The notes below the pieces were generated by a model, which was given only the letters and a program-made list of their open reading frames with translations, made no database searches and was not told the DNA's origin. Shown piece by piece: positions 22,953 through 29,598 of a stretch of DNA of 43,316 nucleotides. Position 1 is the stretch's first letter, and each line of letters begins with the position of its first letter. Made by a program: the position numbers and the translations under genes. Origin of the DNA: a virus; the IMG/VR virus record IMGVR_UViG_3300008107_000723, positions 629 to 43,944 of that record. One strand, written 5' to 3'.

Positions 22953-23024
22953 GAATTTCAAGGCGGTGCAAGCGGGGAGCCGAGCCGTTGTTTCATTCCA
23001 TGTCTAACCAAAGGAGATTTATCC

Positions 23025-23207
23025 ATGAATAGCCAAAAAATCATAGAGTTACTGCTAAACGGCGCGTATCACGAAGGAAACAAGTTCTTTCACCCAAGTT
23101 TTCGCAGAGGCTACCGAACAATGCGCGTCTCTGACATTTCATTCCAAGCGGCACTAAAGAAACTCGGAGCGCAAGTAAAACTCAACAACGGCAAGTACTC
23201 AATCTAA
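23025..23207 (+). CDS. Small early protein, 60 aa
   Basis: The start is set at ATG 23025 because it follows the standard early leader AACCAAAGGAG; the longer frame upstream would run through the hairpin and leader. The protein is MNSQKIIELLLNGAYHEGNK, FFHPSFRRGYRTMRVSDISF and a final AALKKLGAQVKLNNGKYSI. It is basic with two short helices and ends in a strand pair, like small winged-helix or DNA-binding domains. No family recognised. Confidence 0.65.
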   Translation: MNSQKIIELLLNGAYHEGNKFFHPSFRRGYRTMRVSDISFQAALKKLGAQVKLNNGKYSI

Positions 23208-23223
23208 CCAAAGGAAAATCACC

Positions 23224-23493
23224 ATGCAAAACACAAAATCAATCTTCTTTGTTGAAGTAACCGACACCTACGCAGGTGAAGCAAACTACTGCTGGGTGAA
23301 ACGCTTCAAAGTTCATGCGTCTAGCTTCAAAGGCGCAATACGAAAAGTCAGTAGCGAAATGGGCTTATCCGCCCGCATCAACGGTGACTACGGTGACATG
23401 GCGCGTTATGACTTCAAAGGAACCGCGATCTGCGCTTTCGTTATGCCCTACGAAGATCAAGCCGAGCACTACTTAAACGTCAAATCAATCTAA
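23224..23493 (+). CDS. Small early protein, 89 aa
   Basis: An 89-residue alpha/beta protein with early leader AACCAAAGGAAAA. It contains FFVEVTDTYAGEANYCWVKR, FKVHASSFKGAIRKVSSEMG, and ends CAFVMPYEDQAEHYLNVKSI. The pattern (sensor-like strand, helix with a basic face, two strands) resembles small RNA- or nucleotide-binding folds, but I cannot name it. It lies 16 bp downstream of the previous gene. Confidence 0.68.
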   Translation: MQNTKSIFFVEVTDTYAGEANYCWVKRFKVHASSFKGAIRKVSSEMGLSARINGDYGDMARYDFKGTAICAFVMPYEDQAEHYLNVKSI

Positions 23494-23509
23494 CCAAAGG
23501 AGAATCATC

Positions 23510-23689
23510 ATGACCGAAAACCAAAAGCAATACATAGCCGATATCGTTGGCTCAATAGTGGCAGGCATACTGCTAACCATCGCCCTAATCCATCTCATAC
23601 CCGAAGGGATGTGGCTGTATCTCATCTGCCTTGTGTTCGGAACCGTCATCATCACCAACAAAATCAACCGCGCATTGAGAGGGAACTAA
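23510..23689 (+). CDS. Small two-helix membrane protein, 59 aa
   Basis: A complete 59-codon frame behind AACCAAAGGAGAATCATC. The protein MTENQKQYIADIVGSIVAGI continues with a first membrane helix (residues about 12-30, VGSIVAGILLTIALIHLI) and a second (about 35-50, LYLICLVFGTVIITN), then a basic tail NKINRALRGN. It would sit in the inner membrane as a hairpin. Early phage membrane proteins of this size often act in superinfection exclusion or membrane takeover; this is inferred only from size and timing. Confidence 0.7.
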   Translation: MTENQKQYIADIVGSIVAGILLTIALIHLIPEGMWLYLICLVFGTVIITNKINRALRGN

Positions 23690-23691
23690 TC

Positions 23692-23910
23692 ATGCTCAAA
23701 CTAATCAGCAAAACCACAGGCAAAGAACTGCGCGTAGGTGAGGTAGTGCATGACTTCAGAAACGATGCGCACATACTGGTCGATGCCAGACCGCCGCACA
23801 AGCCAAGCAGCGAAGGCTTTGTAACCTTGCGTTCAATGAACGAACACGCCTTCACACATGAGTACTACGCAGGGGTGATCGACGCGAAGTGGGAAAGCGG
23901 GTCAAGCTGA
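23692..23910 (+). CDS. Small conserved phage protein, 72 aa
   Basis: The start is ATG 23692, behind AGGG (9-nt spacer), giving MLKLISKTTGKELRVGEVVH. The motif LISKTTGKELRVGxVVxDFR and later ARPPHKPSSEGFV are recognisable from small proteins of many proteobacterial phages and prophages. They form a small beta-barrel-like domain of unknown role. It ends AGVIDAKWESGSS; the stop lies inside the terminator hairpin that follows. Confidence 0.72.
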   Translation: MLKLISKTTGKELRVGEVVHDFRNDAHILVDARPPHKPSSEGFVTLRSMNEHAFTHEYYAGVIDAKWESGSS

Positions 23911-23920
23911 CCCGTTTTTT
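23898..23920 (+). terminator. GGGTCA hairpin copy 2, rho-independent terminator
   Basis: CGGGTCA AGC TGACCCG (7-bp arms) followed directly by six T. It overlaps the last codons of 23692-23910. Among the six hairpins of this family this copy and the one at 28571 have a T-run, so they should stop transcription, while the others should not. Confidence 0.75.
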
Positions 23921-23930
23921 ACAAAATCTC

Positions 23931-24222
23931 GAGGTATCCAAGACTACACGCCTTGGCCCGTTTTTTGGACAGTCGAAACCCGCGCCAGTCCTAGAATCCA
24001 GCACTGGTATCCGTTTTATATATCTTTTTAAATAAATATATATATAGGGAAATATTTATATATAAGGGTGGGCAGTCGGCTGTCCGTAAGACAAGGTTGG
24101 CAGGTTTGTGCTTTAGTATTTTTTAAAAAAGATATATAAACCGGATACCACCCCTAAAACCTATGCTATGCTTGGCTTTTAGCTGTCCAAAAAACTGCCC
24201 GAAACGTGTAGTCATGGATACT
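23931..24222. repeat. Nested inverted repeat around AT-rich core, candidate origin or MITE-like element
   Basis: A non-coding stretch between early genes. Inner arms: 24005-24032 (TGGTATCCGTTTTATATATC and on to TTTTTAAA) and 24122-24150 (its reverse complement with one mismatch and one extra base). Outer arms: 23931-23974 and 24181-24222 share GTATCCA, GACTACACG and TTTTTTGGACAG in inverted order. The core 24033-24121 is A/T-rich at its left (TAAATATATATATAGGG) and has CAGTCGGCTGTCC at its right. Near-repeats TTACAAAAT (23919) and TTACAAGAT (24222) flank it, which could be a degenerate target duplication. No ORF fits. Both a replication origin and a MITE-like insertion explain the symmetry. 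Confidence 0.65.
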
Positions 24223-24256
24223 TACAAGATAGTTAACAGCAGAAAGGCGTGTAATC

Positions 24257-24976
24257 ATGTACAAATATTTAGCCACCGCACGAGTGAGCAAACTTGACAG
24301 TGTATTGAAACAAAAGTTCCCTAATAAAAAGCTGCGTGATTCTGAGCGCGACCGCATCATGGCTGCAAAAAAATCTAATCGCTCAGAAAAAATAAGGCGT
24401 ACGCACCACAAAAAATTGTGGCAAGCGTTAGTGCGTGACTTGGTTTACGAAAAGAACAACGTGCGCATGGGTATGCGGTATCAATCCGTACAAAATCTCG
24501 AGTCCAGACAGTTTGCCTTTGAAGCGTACCTCGCAGTGATCGAGAAGGTAGAGACGTTAATCAAAGATCACGCCGAGAGTGGCGTCACACCCAGCGAGTA
24601 CGCCCGAAAGAAAGACCTGCCCAACAACGGGCTGCATTGGACGGATTGGGTTCCTGCCCATATCAAAACCAAGATCATTACCCTATTCAACGCCATCCCA
24701 CATACGCCGAGGGCTAAACGCAAGCTACCTTTCCCACGAACGAGGCGACCGGACAAAGGCAACCCGTTAGTCAACCGCTTACGCCAGCGCACCGAGAAGG
24801 AGTTAGCGTTTGAAGTGCGTGACCTACGGGCAGACCCAGCCAACCCCGTGAGATTGAAACGGGTAGCCCAGATGCGCGAGGCACTGCGAATCATGGAGAC
24901 AATGAAACCGAACGACGTCATACCGCACACATGGCACGGGTTATTTATACAAGGGGCAATTACACGAGTTACTTAA
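24257..24976 (+). CDS. Basic helical early protein, unknown, 239 aa
   Basis: A 239-residue, strongly basic protein. It is helical for most of its length (LATARVSKLDSVLKQKFPNK, SEKIRRTHHKKLWQALVRDL) with a middle helix pair (AFEAYLAVIEKVETLIKDHA) and an Arg/Pro-rich stretch (PRAKRKLPFPRTRRPDKGNP) before a C-terminal helix (RVAQMREALRIMETMKPND). Charge and shape suggest nucleic-acid binding. It lies right next to the inverted-repeat element, so an origin-binding role is conceivable. I recognise no family and see no catalytic motif. The start has no strong Shine-Dalgarno (AGAAAGG 10 nt upstream). Confidence 0.72.
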   Translation: MYKYLATARVSKLDSVLKQKFPNKKLRDSERDRIMAAKKSNRSEKIRRTHHKKLWQALVRDLVYEKNNVRMGMRYQSVQNLESRQFAFEAYLAVIEKVETLIKDHAESGVTPSEYARKKDLPNNGLHWTDWVPAHIKTKIITLFNAIPHTPRAKRKLPFPRTRRPDKGNPLVNRLRQRTEKELAFEVRDLRADPANPVRLKRVAQMREALRIMETMKPNDVIPHTWHGLFIQGAITRVT

Positions 24977-24979
24977 AAA

Positions 24980-24996
24980 CGGGTCAGCCTGACCCG
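24980..24996 (+). repeat. GGGTCA/TGACCC hairpin, copy 3
   Basis: CGGGTCAGCCTGACCCG, 7-bp arms and GCC centre, 3 bp after the stop of 24257-24976. It is base-for-base the same as the copies at 25375 and 26075. Confidence 0.75.
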
Positions 24997-25028
24997 CTAA
25001 TCAGGCACAACAACCAAAGGAGAAGTAA

Positions 25029-25214
25029 ATGAACCAAGACCAACAACACGCAGCAGCAATACACATGAAGAAAGTAGGCGGCGGGTTTGCAAGCCGTCTA
25101 GCCGAAGCGTACCTGTACGCTGACTCATGGAACCAGCGCCGTATCTATGAGGCGTTCGAGGATTTGTTTGAGAGGCACTTACCAACCAAAGGAGAAGCAA
25201 ATGAAGTCATGTAG
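25029..25214 (+). CDS. Small early protein, 61 aa
   Basis: A 61-residue protein led by AACCAAAGGAGAAGTAA. It reads MNQDQQHAAAIHMKKVGGGF, ASRLAEAYLYADSWNQRRIY and EAFEDLFERHLPTKGEANEV. It is helical with a Lys/Arg face and aromatic residues. The pattern FA-x-x-L-A-E-A-Y-x-x-A-D-x-x-N is known from small phage proteins but without function. Its leader can pair with the small RNA (one G-U). Its end overlaps the next gene by 14 bp, so its last codons contain the next ribosome-binding site. Confidence 0.7.
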   Translation: MNQDQQHAAAIHMKKVGGGFASRLAEAYLYADSWNQRRIYEAFEDLFERHLPTKGEANEVM

Positions 25215-25395
25215 AAATTGCGAACGGTCTGTGCATGATGGGTATTTCCATGTGCGTTTGCTATGCAACGCCAAAAGCATGGTAGTCGTGCCGTTTCAAT
25301 CTGGGGTAGCAGAAGAAAACAAAACGCATGACAGGCAAGCCCAGATGTATGCGGCAACGTGTGAATACTATGAACGGGTCAGCCTGACCCGATAA
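25201..25395 (+). CDS. Small Cys-containing early protein, 64 aa
   Basis: The start at ATG 25201 follows AAGGAGAAGCAA, which is a perfect 15-nt match to the small-RNA seed. The protein starts MKSCRNCERSVHDGYFHVRL and has further Cys at LCNAK and ATCEYYERVSLTR. The C-x-x-C...C...C spacing suggests a small zinc-binding domain. The last six codons are made by one arm of the repeated hairpin, so the C-terminus RVSLTR is set by that element. Function unknown. Confidence 0.68.
   Translation: MKSCRNCERSVHDGYFHVRLLCNAKSMVVVPFQSGVAEENKTHDRQAQMYAATCEYYERVSLTR
25375..25391 (+). repeat. GGGTCA/TGACCC hairpin, copy 4 (inside gene end)
   Basis: Same 17-bp palindrome as copies 3 and 5, but here it lies within the final codons of 25201-25395 and encodes RVSLTR before the stop TAA. 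Confidence 0.75.
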
Positions 25396-25411
25396 CCAAA
25401 GGAGAAAAAGA

Positions 25412-25663
25412 ATGAAATATTACATAGGCAAGATCGAGGAATTCAACGACGGTTTTGAGTACTCGACAGAGTACGTATTCAAAACCGAAGGCGACCCACA
25501 TGAGTACGCCGACGAGACAGCAAGGGGATGGCGTGGTGAGGGTAATTGGGACGCTGACCAAGAAGGTTGGTGGTGTGAGCACACGCTGATCTTTAACGAT
25601 GGGTATGAAGAAGTATCAGAAGAAGAGTTTGAAGTGTTGTCCAAGTACATAGTCGTTCTATAA
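25412..25663 (+). CDS. Small acidic early protein, 83 aa
   Basis: An acidic 83-residue protein (MKYYIGKIEEFNDGFEYSTE, YVFKTEGDPHEYADETARGW, REGNWDADQE-like centre, EEVSEEEFEVLSKYIVVL). Many Tyr/Trp and acidic residues suggest a small beta/alpha fold that could mimic nucleic acid, but this is weak. The K-T-x-G-D-P...Y-A...A-x-x-W arrangement occurs in small proteins of many phages. Led by AACCAAAGGAGAAAAAG. Confidence 0.68.
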   Translation: MKYYIGKIEEFNDGFEYSTEYVFKTEGDPHEYADETARGWRGEGNWDADQEGWWCEHTLIFNDGYEEVSEEEFEVLSKYIVVL

Positions 25664-25677
25664 CTAAGGAGAAGCAA

Positions 25678-26073
25678 ATGAAAACCAATGAACTAACAGG
25701 CGCTGCCCTTGACTGGGCAGTCGCGCAATGCGAGGGGTTAAACCCAATACTAGGCAGTTCGTTTGAGCGTGGTCATGCAGACGGGCTTGATCGGTATCCG
25801 TTCGTGTACTTACATGAGCCAATGAAACACAACATCGCAGCACCTGCGTTTTATACAGGGTACACGCCATCAGTAAGTTGGTGGATAGGCGGGGAGATCA
25901 TCGAGCGCGAACGCATAGAGCTTGTGCCTGATGAGATATGGAACGCATACAAACAAGATCAACACATACCCAACACCGGCATGACCCCATTGATTGCAGC
26001 CATGCGCTGCTACGTGGCAAGCAAACTAGGTGACGATGTGGAAGTACCAGAAGAAGTAGTACTTGATAAATAA
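25678..26073 (+). CDS. DUF2591-like (phage ABA-sandwich) protein, 131 aa
   Basis: It starts MKTNELTGAALDWAVAQCEG, the hallmark of DUF2591 (phage ABA sandwich) proteins. It continues with YTGYTPSVSWWIGGEIIERE and has the usual end GMTPLIAAMRCYVASKLGDD plus VEVPEEV. Length is typical. These proteins are widespread in phages and prophages of Proteobacteria; no biochemical role is settled. The leader AAGGAGAAGCAAATG is a perfect small-RNA match. Confidence 0.82.
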   Translation: MKTNELTGAALDWAVAQCEGLNPILGSSFERGHADGLDRYPFVYLHEPMKHNIAAPAFYTGYTPSVSWWIGGEIIERERIELVPDEIWNAYKQDQHIPNTGMTPLIAAMRCYVASKLGDDVEVPEEVVLDK

Positions 26074-26074
26074 A

Positions 26075-26091
26075 CGGGTCAGCCTGACCCG
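26075..26091 (+). repeat. GGGTCA/TGACCC hairpin, copy 5
   Basis: CGGGTCAGCCTGACCCG directly after the stop of 25678-26073 and directly before the leader ATAACCAAAGGAGAAGC of the next gene. Hairpin plus leader therefore form one repeated junction unit. Confidence 0.75.
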
Positions 26092-26110
26092 ATAACCAAA
26101 GGAGAAGCAC

Positions 26111-27520
26111 ATGAACACATACGAATACAACGGCGTTGACCGTTGGGATTGGATGATGGCAGCAGCCCAAGCGATACAGCGTGTGTACTACACCCATCTA
26201 TCAGAAAAGCATCATCGCAGTTGGCACGTCAGGGAACAGGAACGCTACAGCATGCACCCCGTCATTCAGAAAGCAGTCATGCTTGCACCGCCAGCCGACT
26301 GGCATCAGTTAGTTCTTGAGTGGCCGCATGTCAGCGTATCAAACGACACAAGCAAGATCGCCTACACCCGCAACGAGCAGCATGGCATCGACAACAGGCA
26401 GACGGCAACGTCAGTCGGTAAGTACATAACGCGACACTTCCCTACCCTTAAAGACCATGAGGTACGTGACTTGTGCGGTATGTACGGCGCGTCAACGTTC
26501 AAGATCACACATGACATGGAGCAGATGATCGACCTGCTACAGCGCGGCCCGAAGTCGTGCATGGTGTTTGACGAGAATGATTCCGACGATAGATGCGACG
26601 AGGGACATCCGTATCGGGTCTATGCGCCAGGTCTGGGCTGGGGTCTGGCAGTGCGCATGGTAGGCAATGGCGTCGATGGTCGGGCATTGGTCAACGAGAA
26701 TGACAAGTCGTTCGTGCGTAGCTATCGGCGTAATGAGAACGGCTACTCAGGGGCAGACGAGGACTTGCAGTCATGGCTCAACGATCAGGGGTACAGGCAC
26801 GTCAGGGGTTGGCAGTTAGGCACACGCTTGCGCTACATACCGTTCAGAAAGTACGGGCAAGACATACCCACCGCACCATATATCGACGGACAGAATCGCA
26901 GCGTCAGGGTTGACGAGTACACCAAGACGCTAATCATTGACGACGATGGTGAGTGGTTGTGTGACATGACCAACGGCGAGGCGCAAGAACAAAACGCATG
27001 TGTATGTCCTGACTGTAATGATCGTGTCCATGAGGATGAGATGAACTCTACGTATGACGGCAACGGCGAGTCGGTATGTAACTCATGCCTTGAGAACGAC
27101 TACTACTACGTGCATGGGCGTAATGAATACGAGTATTACGTACACCGCGATGATATGGTCGAGGTCAATGGCAACTACTACCACGATGAGTTCTTAGCAG
27201 ACAACGACATCGTTGAGCTGTATGACGGTGAGTATGAGGAGCGTGACAACACCGTGTGTATTGACGGCGACTACTACATGCACGACGACGAGCGGATTGT
27301 GCATTGCGAGGACACCGATGATTACGCGTTGATCGATGACTGCTGGCAATGCTTTGTGTCTGACAAGTGGTATGCAAGTGACGATCCGATACGCTTGTGC
27401 TGCATCGACAGCCAAGACGAGATCACCGTACACGAGGATGAGATACACCGCTACGAGTCCGACATTGCTTCATACGACCCCATCATTGACGCTTGCCTTT
27501 TCCAAACTGAAGGAGAATAA
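26111..27520 (+). CDS. Cys/Tyr/Asp-rich protein with zinc-ribbon-like and YYHDD-type repeats, 469 aa
   Basis: Residues 1-285 hold no named domain (WMMAAAQAIQRVYYTHLSEK, RHFPTLKDHEVRDLCGMYGA, HVRGWQLGTRLRYIPFRK). From residue about 297 a zinc-ribbon-like pair appears: CVCPDCNDRVHEDE and VCNSCLENDYYYVH. It is followed by five or six short units of about 20-25 residues with hydrophobic-acidic cores (YYVHRDDMVEVNGNYYHDEF, VCIDGDYYMHDDERIVHCED, CWQCFVSDKWYASDD, ITVHEDEIH). The C-terminal 170 residues are very rich in Asp, Glu, Tyr, His and Cys, a good metal-binding composition. It may be a DNA-mimic or multi-zinc scaffold; neither is shown. It is the largest early gene and its leader pairs with the small RNA with one mismatch. 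Confidence 0.75.
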   Translation: MNTYEYNGVDRWDWMMAAAQAIQRVYYTHLSEKHHRSWHVREQERYSMHPVIQKAVMLAPPADWHQLVLEWPHVSVSNDTSKIAYTRNEQHGIDNRQTATSVGKYITRHFPTLKDHEVRDLCGMYGASTFKITHDMEQMIDLLQRGPKSCMVFDENDSDDRCDEGHPYRVYAPGLGWGLAVRMVGNGVDGRALVNENDKSFVRSYRRNENGYSGADEDLQSWLNDQGYRHVRGWQLGTRLRYIPFRKYGQDIPTAPYIDGQNRSVRVDEYTKTLIIDDDGEWLCDMTNGEAQEQNACVCPDCNDRVHEDEMNSTYDGNGESVCNSCLENDYYYVHGRNEYEYYVHRDDMVEVNGNYYHDEFLADNDIVELYDGEYEERDNTVCIDGDYYMHDDERIVHCEDTDDYALIDDCWQCFVSDKWYASDDPIRLCCIDSQDEITVHEDEIHRYESDIASYDPIIDACLFQTEGE

Positions 27521-27523
27521 ACC

Positions 27524-28414
27524 ATGACTAACCAACCAGTACTCATGCACGTATTACACACCGCCCTATCAGTCAAGCGCCCACACAAGGGCAAGGGCGT
27601 GTGTGACTTCATGCTGTTTTTGATCGACACACTACCTAAACCCCTGCTACACACCACACACTTGGATGAGTGCGGCAACCTGCACGTTGATGCGCGTGGC
27701 AAGGGGAGTAAGACTTTGTTCGTAGCCCACATAGATACGGTACACAGACAAGACGGCAAGAACAAGATACGCAAAACCAAACATATGTGGTACGCCAAGG
27801 GCGACGTGCTGGGTGCGGATGACGGTGCGGGTGTTGCGTTGCTCATGCACATGATCTGCGCAGGGGTGGCGGGGTACTACGTGTTCACGCAGGGCGAGGA
27901 GAAGGGCGGCATCGGGGCTAAACACTTGCGCGATAAGCACCAAGACCTATTGAAACAGTTTGATCGGGCGATAGCGTTCGATAGGCGTGGGCTTGACAGC
28001 GTCATCACGCATCAGGGGTGGGGTAGGTGCTGCTCTGATGCGTTCGGTGAAGCGTTATGTCTGGAGTTGGGCAAAGCCAACGACAACCTGATGCACTTAA
28101 ATGATGACACAGGCGTGTACACCGACACCGCTGAGTTCGTTGACTATATCCCTGAGTGTACCAACATCAGCGTAGGGTATGACCACGAGCACAGTCAGCA
28201 GGAGAGTCTCAACATCTCTCACTATCAACAGCTTTCTTCGGCGGTTTTGTTGGTGGATTGGGAGTCCCTGCCAGTGTCGCGTGACCCCACGCAGCCTGAC
28301 CCGAAAGATAGGTACGCAGGGTTTGGGTTTGATTGGAAACCCACGACAACCAAAAAGAAAAGCTACGGTGCATACGTCTCTACTACGCCGCGTCGCTGCC
28401 GTAGCCTACCCTGA
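27524..28414 (+). CDS. M20/M28-like zinc aminopeptidase/deacylase, 296 aa (C-terminus frame-shifted)
   Basis: It has the di-zinc peptidase motifs in order: H69-x-D71 (LFVAHIDTVH), the bridging Asp in GADDGAGVA (99-100), E125/E126 (TQGEEKGGIGA), D153 (AIAFDRRG), and the late His in GYDHEHSQQE (about 221-223). This is the M20/M28/M42 metallopeptidase pattern. It lacks a dimerisation insert and is shorter than cellular enzymes. No signal peptide, so it acts in the cytoplasm. After residue about 285 the frame ends (RRCRSLP), while the +1 frame continues with AAVAYPDDPELAIRHMNPRM up to 28562, which looks like its lost C-terminus. A phage copy might process peptides or small conjugates during infection; the substrate is unknown. 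Confidence 0.78.
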   Translation: MTNQPVLMHVLHTALSVKRPHKGKGVCDFMLFLIDTLPKPLLHTTHLDECGNLHVDARGKGSKTLFVAHIDTVHRQDGKNKIRKTKHMWYAKGDVLGADDGAGVALLMHMICAGVAGYYVFTQGEEKGGIGAKHLRDKHQDLLKQFDRAIAFDRRGLDSVITHQGWGRCCSDAFGEALCLELGKANDNLMHLNDDTGVYTDTAEFVDYIPECTNISVGYDHEHSQQESLNISHYQQLSSAVLLVDWESLPVSRDPTQPDPKDRYAGFGFDWKPTTTKKKSYGAYVSTTPRRCRSLP

Positions 28415-28562
28415 CGACCCTGAGTTAGCTATACGGCATATGAACCCGCGCATGATTGACGACGAAACGCTGGACGAATTGTTACTTGATATTGATGGGA
28501 TAGATTCACAAGACTTCGATGATGTCATGCTGGACTTGTTTGATTTGATGCACGTAGCGTAA
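28397..28562 (+). pseudogene. Out-of-frame C-terminal part of the peptidase gene
   Basis: Codons in the +1 frame relative to 27524-28414 encode VAAVAYPDDPELAIRHMNPR, then MIDDETLDELLLDIDGIDSQ and DFDDVMLDLFDLMHVA before a TAA at 28560-28562. An ATG at 28440 could start a 40-aa protein but has no ribosome-binding site. The acidic helix at the end is plausible as a protein tail. A one-base change or a +1 shift near 28395 would restore a protein of about 345 residues. Confidence 0.5.
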
Positions 28563-28570
28563 ACAATAAT

Positions 28571-28592
28571 GGGGTCAGGTTGACCCCTTTTT
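28571..28592 (+). terminator. GGGTCA hairpin copy 6, rho-independent terminator
   Basis: GGGGTCA GGT TGACCCC (7-bp arms) followed by five T, 9 bp after the TAA at 28560-28562. The outer base pair is G-C in place of C-G seen in other copies, so the pairing was kept while the sequence changed. It is followed at once by AAGGAGAAGCAAATG of the next gene. Confidence 0.75.
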
Positions 28593-28604
28593 AAGGAGAA
28601 GCAA

Positions 28605-28841
28605 ATGACTAGAAAGAAATCACGTTACACAGAAGCAGCCATAACCAAACGTCGGCTTGAGGATATACGAGCAGGCGAGGTACATGAGGCACTACACGCA
28701 GCGTTTTTTAATAGGTCGCCCGTGAACGTGAGAGAGGTACGCGACCGCTTAGACCCCGCGTTGAAAGCAATGGAGATACGGGAGATATTAAAAGTAGACT
28801 TAACCAACGGCGGAGACGGTGATGACCCCACTTATAACTGA
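28605..28841 (+). CDS. Small basic early protein, 78 aa
   Basis: A 78-residue protein starting MTRKKSRYTEAAITKRRLED with helices (VHEALHAAFFNRSPVNVREV, RDRLDPALKAMEIREILKVD). It is basic at the front and acidic at the end. The leader is a perfect match to the small-RNA seed and lies right after a terminator, so expression would depend on read-through or an unseen promoter. Overlaps the next gene by 20 bp. No family recognised. Confidence 0.68.
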   Translation: MTRKKSRYTEAAITKRRLEDIRAGEVHEALHAAFFNRSPVNVREVRDRLDPALKAMEIREILKVDLTNGGDGDDPTYN

Positions 28842-29598
28842 GATGTCCGGTGCGATAAAAGAAGATGCGTTGAACTATAAATGGTTTGATGTATCTGAAG
28901 CAAAAAGAGAGGAACTAGTAGAAGACACCGCGCTTGATTTATTGCGACAACCTTTTCCGTTCGAGCAGTGTGCTGTTGTGGGGTTGGATGTAGATGGAAA
29001 TAAGTATGCGTTCTTTGTGCACAAAGCAATGGCAGAGGTGGAGAACGGCACTACGCAAGAGTGCATTCGCATGAGAAGTTTTTGTAAATTTATGAATGAC
29101 CACTTATTTCAACTCAACCCCTCACTAACGATTGACATATCAGGAGGGCACCTAAACAAAAGCGAAGCAACCATTGATGATGTGCGGGTAGCCATTGATG
29201 GGAAGTTTCTTAGTGAGCACCCAGAGTTTCTTAATAACCAAGAGATGATGAACGAAGCTGTTACCGTCTCTATGAACCTATTAGTTGAATGGTTGCAGGT
29301 ATTGGATAAGAAAAATATAGAGGTGCACACGCCTATTAAACGATCTAACCATGCCAAGCGTATAAGGCAGGGAAAGAAACCGTTCTATGATTGGCACACG
29401 GTAACTATTGAACCATCTAAGCCAGCAGCACCACACAAGGGCGGTACACACGCAAGCCCCAGACTACATGAGGTACGTGGGCATTGGGTAGTCAACCGCA
29501 ACGGCAAACGCTTTTGGAGACGACCGCATGAACGCGGGGATGCGGCACTAGGTATTTCGTTCCACGACTATAAAATTAAAGGAGAAGCACATGGATGA
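28822..29598 (+). CDS. Early protein with basic C-terminus, 258 aa
   Basis: The start is ATG 28822, 6 nt after GGAG; a GTG directly before it is possible. Residues 1-170 form an alpha/beta domain (CAVVGLDVDGNKYAFFVHKA, VTVSMNLLVEWLQVLDKKNI). The C-terminal 90 residues (IKRSNHAKRIRQGKKPFYDW, HTVTIEPSKP, LHEVRGHWVVNRNGKRFWRR) are the conserved part known from phage proteins of unknown function, with the H-x-V-R-G-H-W-x-x-x-x-x-G-K-R-x-W motif. It could bind RNA or DNA with this tail. It overlaps the next small gene by 8 bp. Confidence 0.7.
   Translation: MTPLITEMSGAIKEDALNYKWFDVSEAKREELVEDTALDLLRQPFPFEQCAVVGLDVDGNKYAFFVHKAMAEVENGTTQECIRMRSFCKFMNDHLFQLNPSLTIDISGGHLNKSEATIDDVRVAIDGKFLSEHPEFLNNQEMMNEAVTVSMNLLVEWLQVLDKKNIEVHTPIKRSNHAKRIRQGKKPFYDWHTVTIEPSKPAAPHKGGTHASPRLHEVRGHWVVNRNGKRFWRRPHERGDAALGISFHDYKIKGEAHG

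Noticed and set aside
22930-26091. CRISPR array from the repeated GGGTCA palindromes
   Set aside because: Copies are 17-23 bp, spaced hundreds of bases apart with genes between them; no spacers and no cas genes beyond a lone Cas4-like nuclease.
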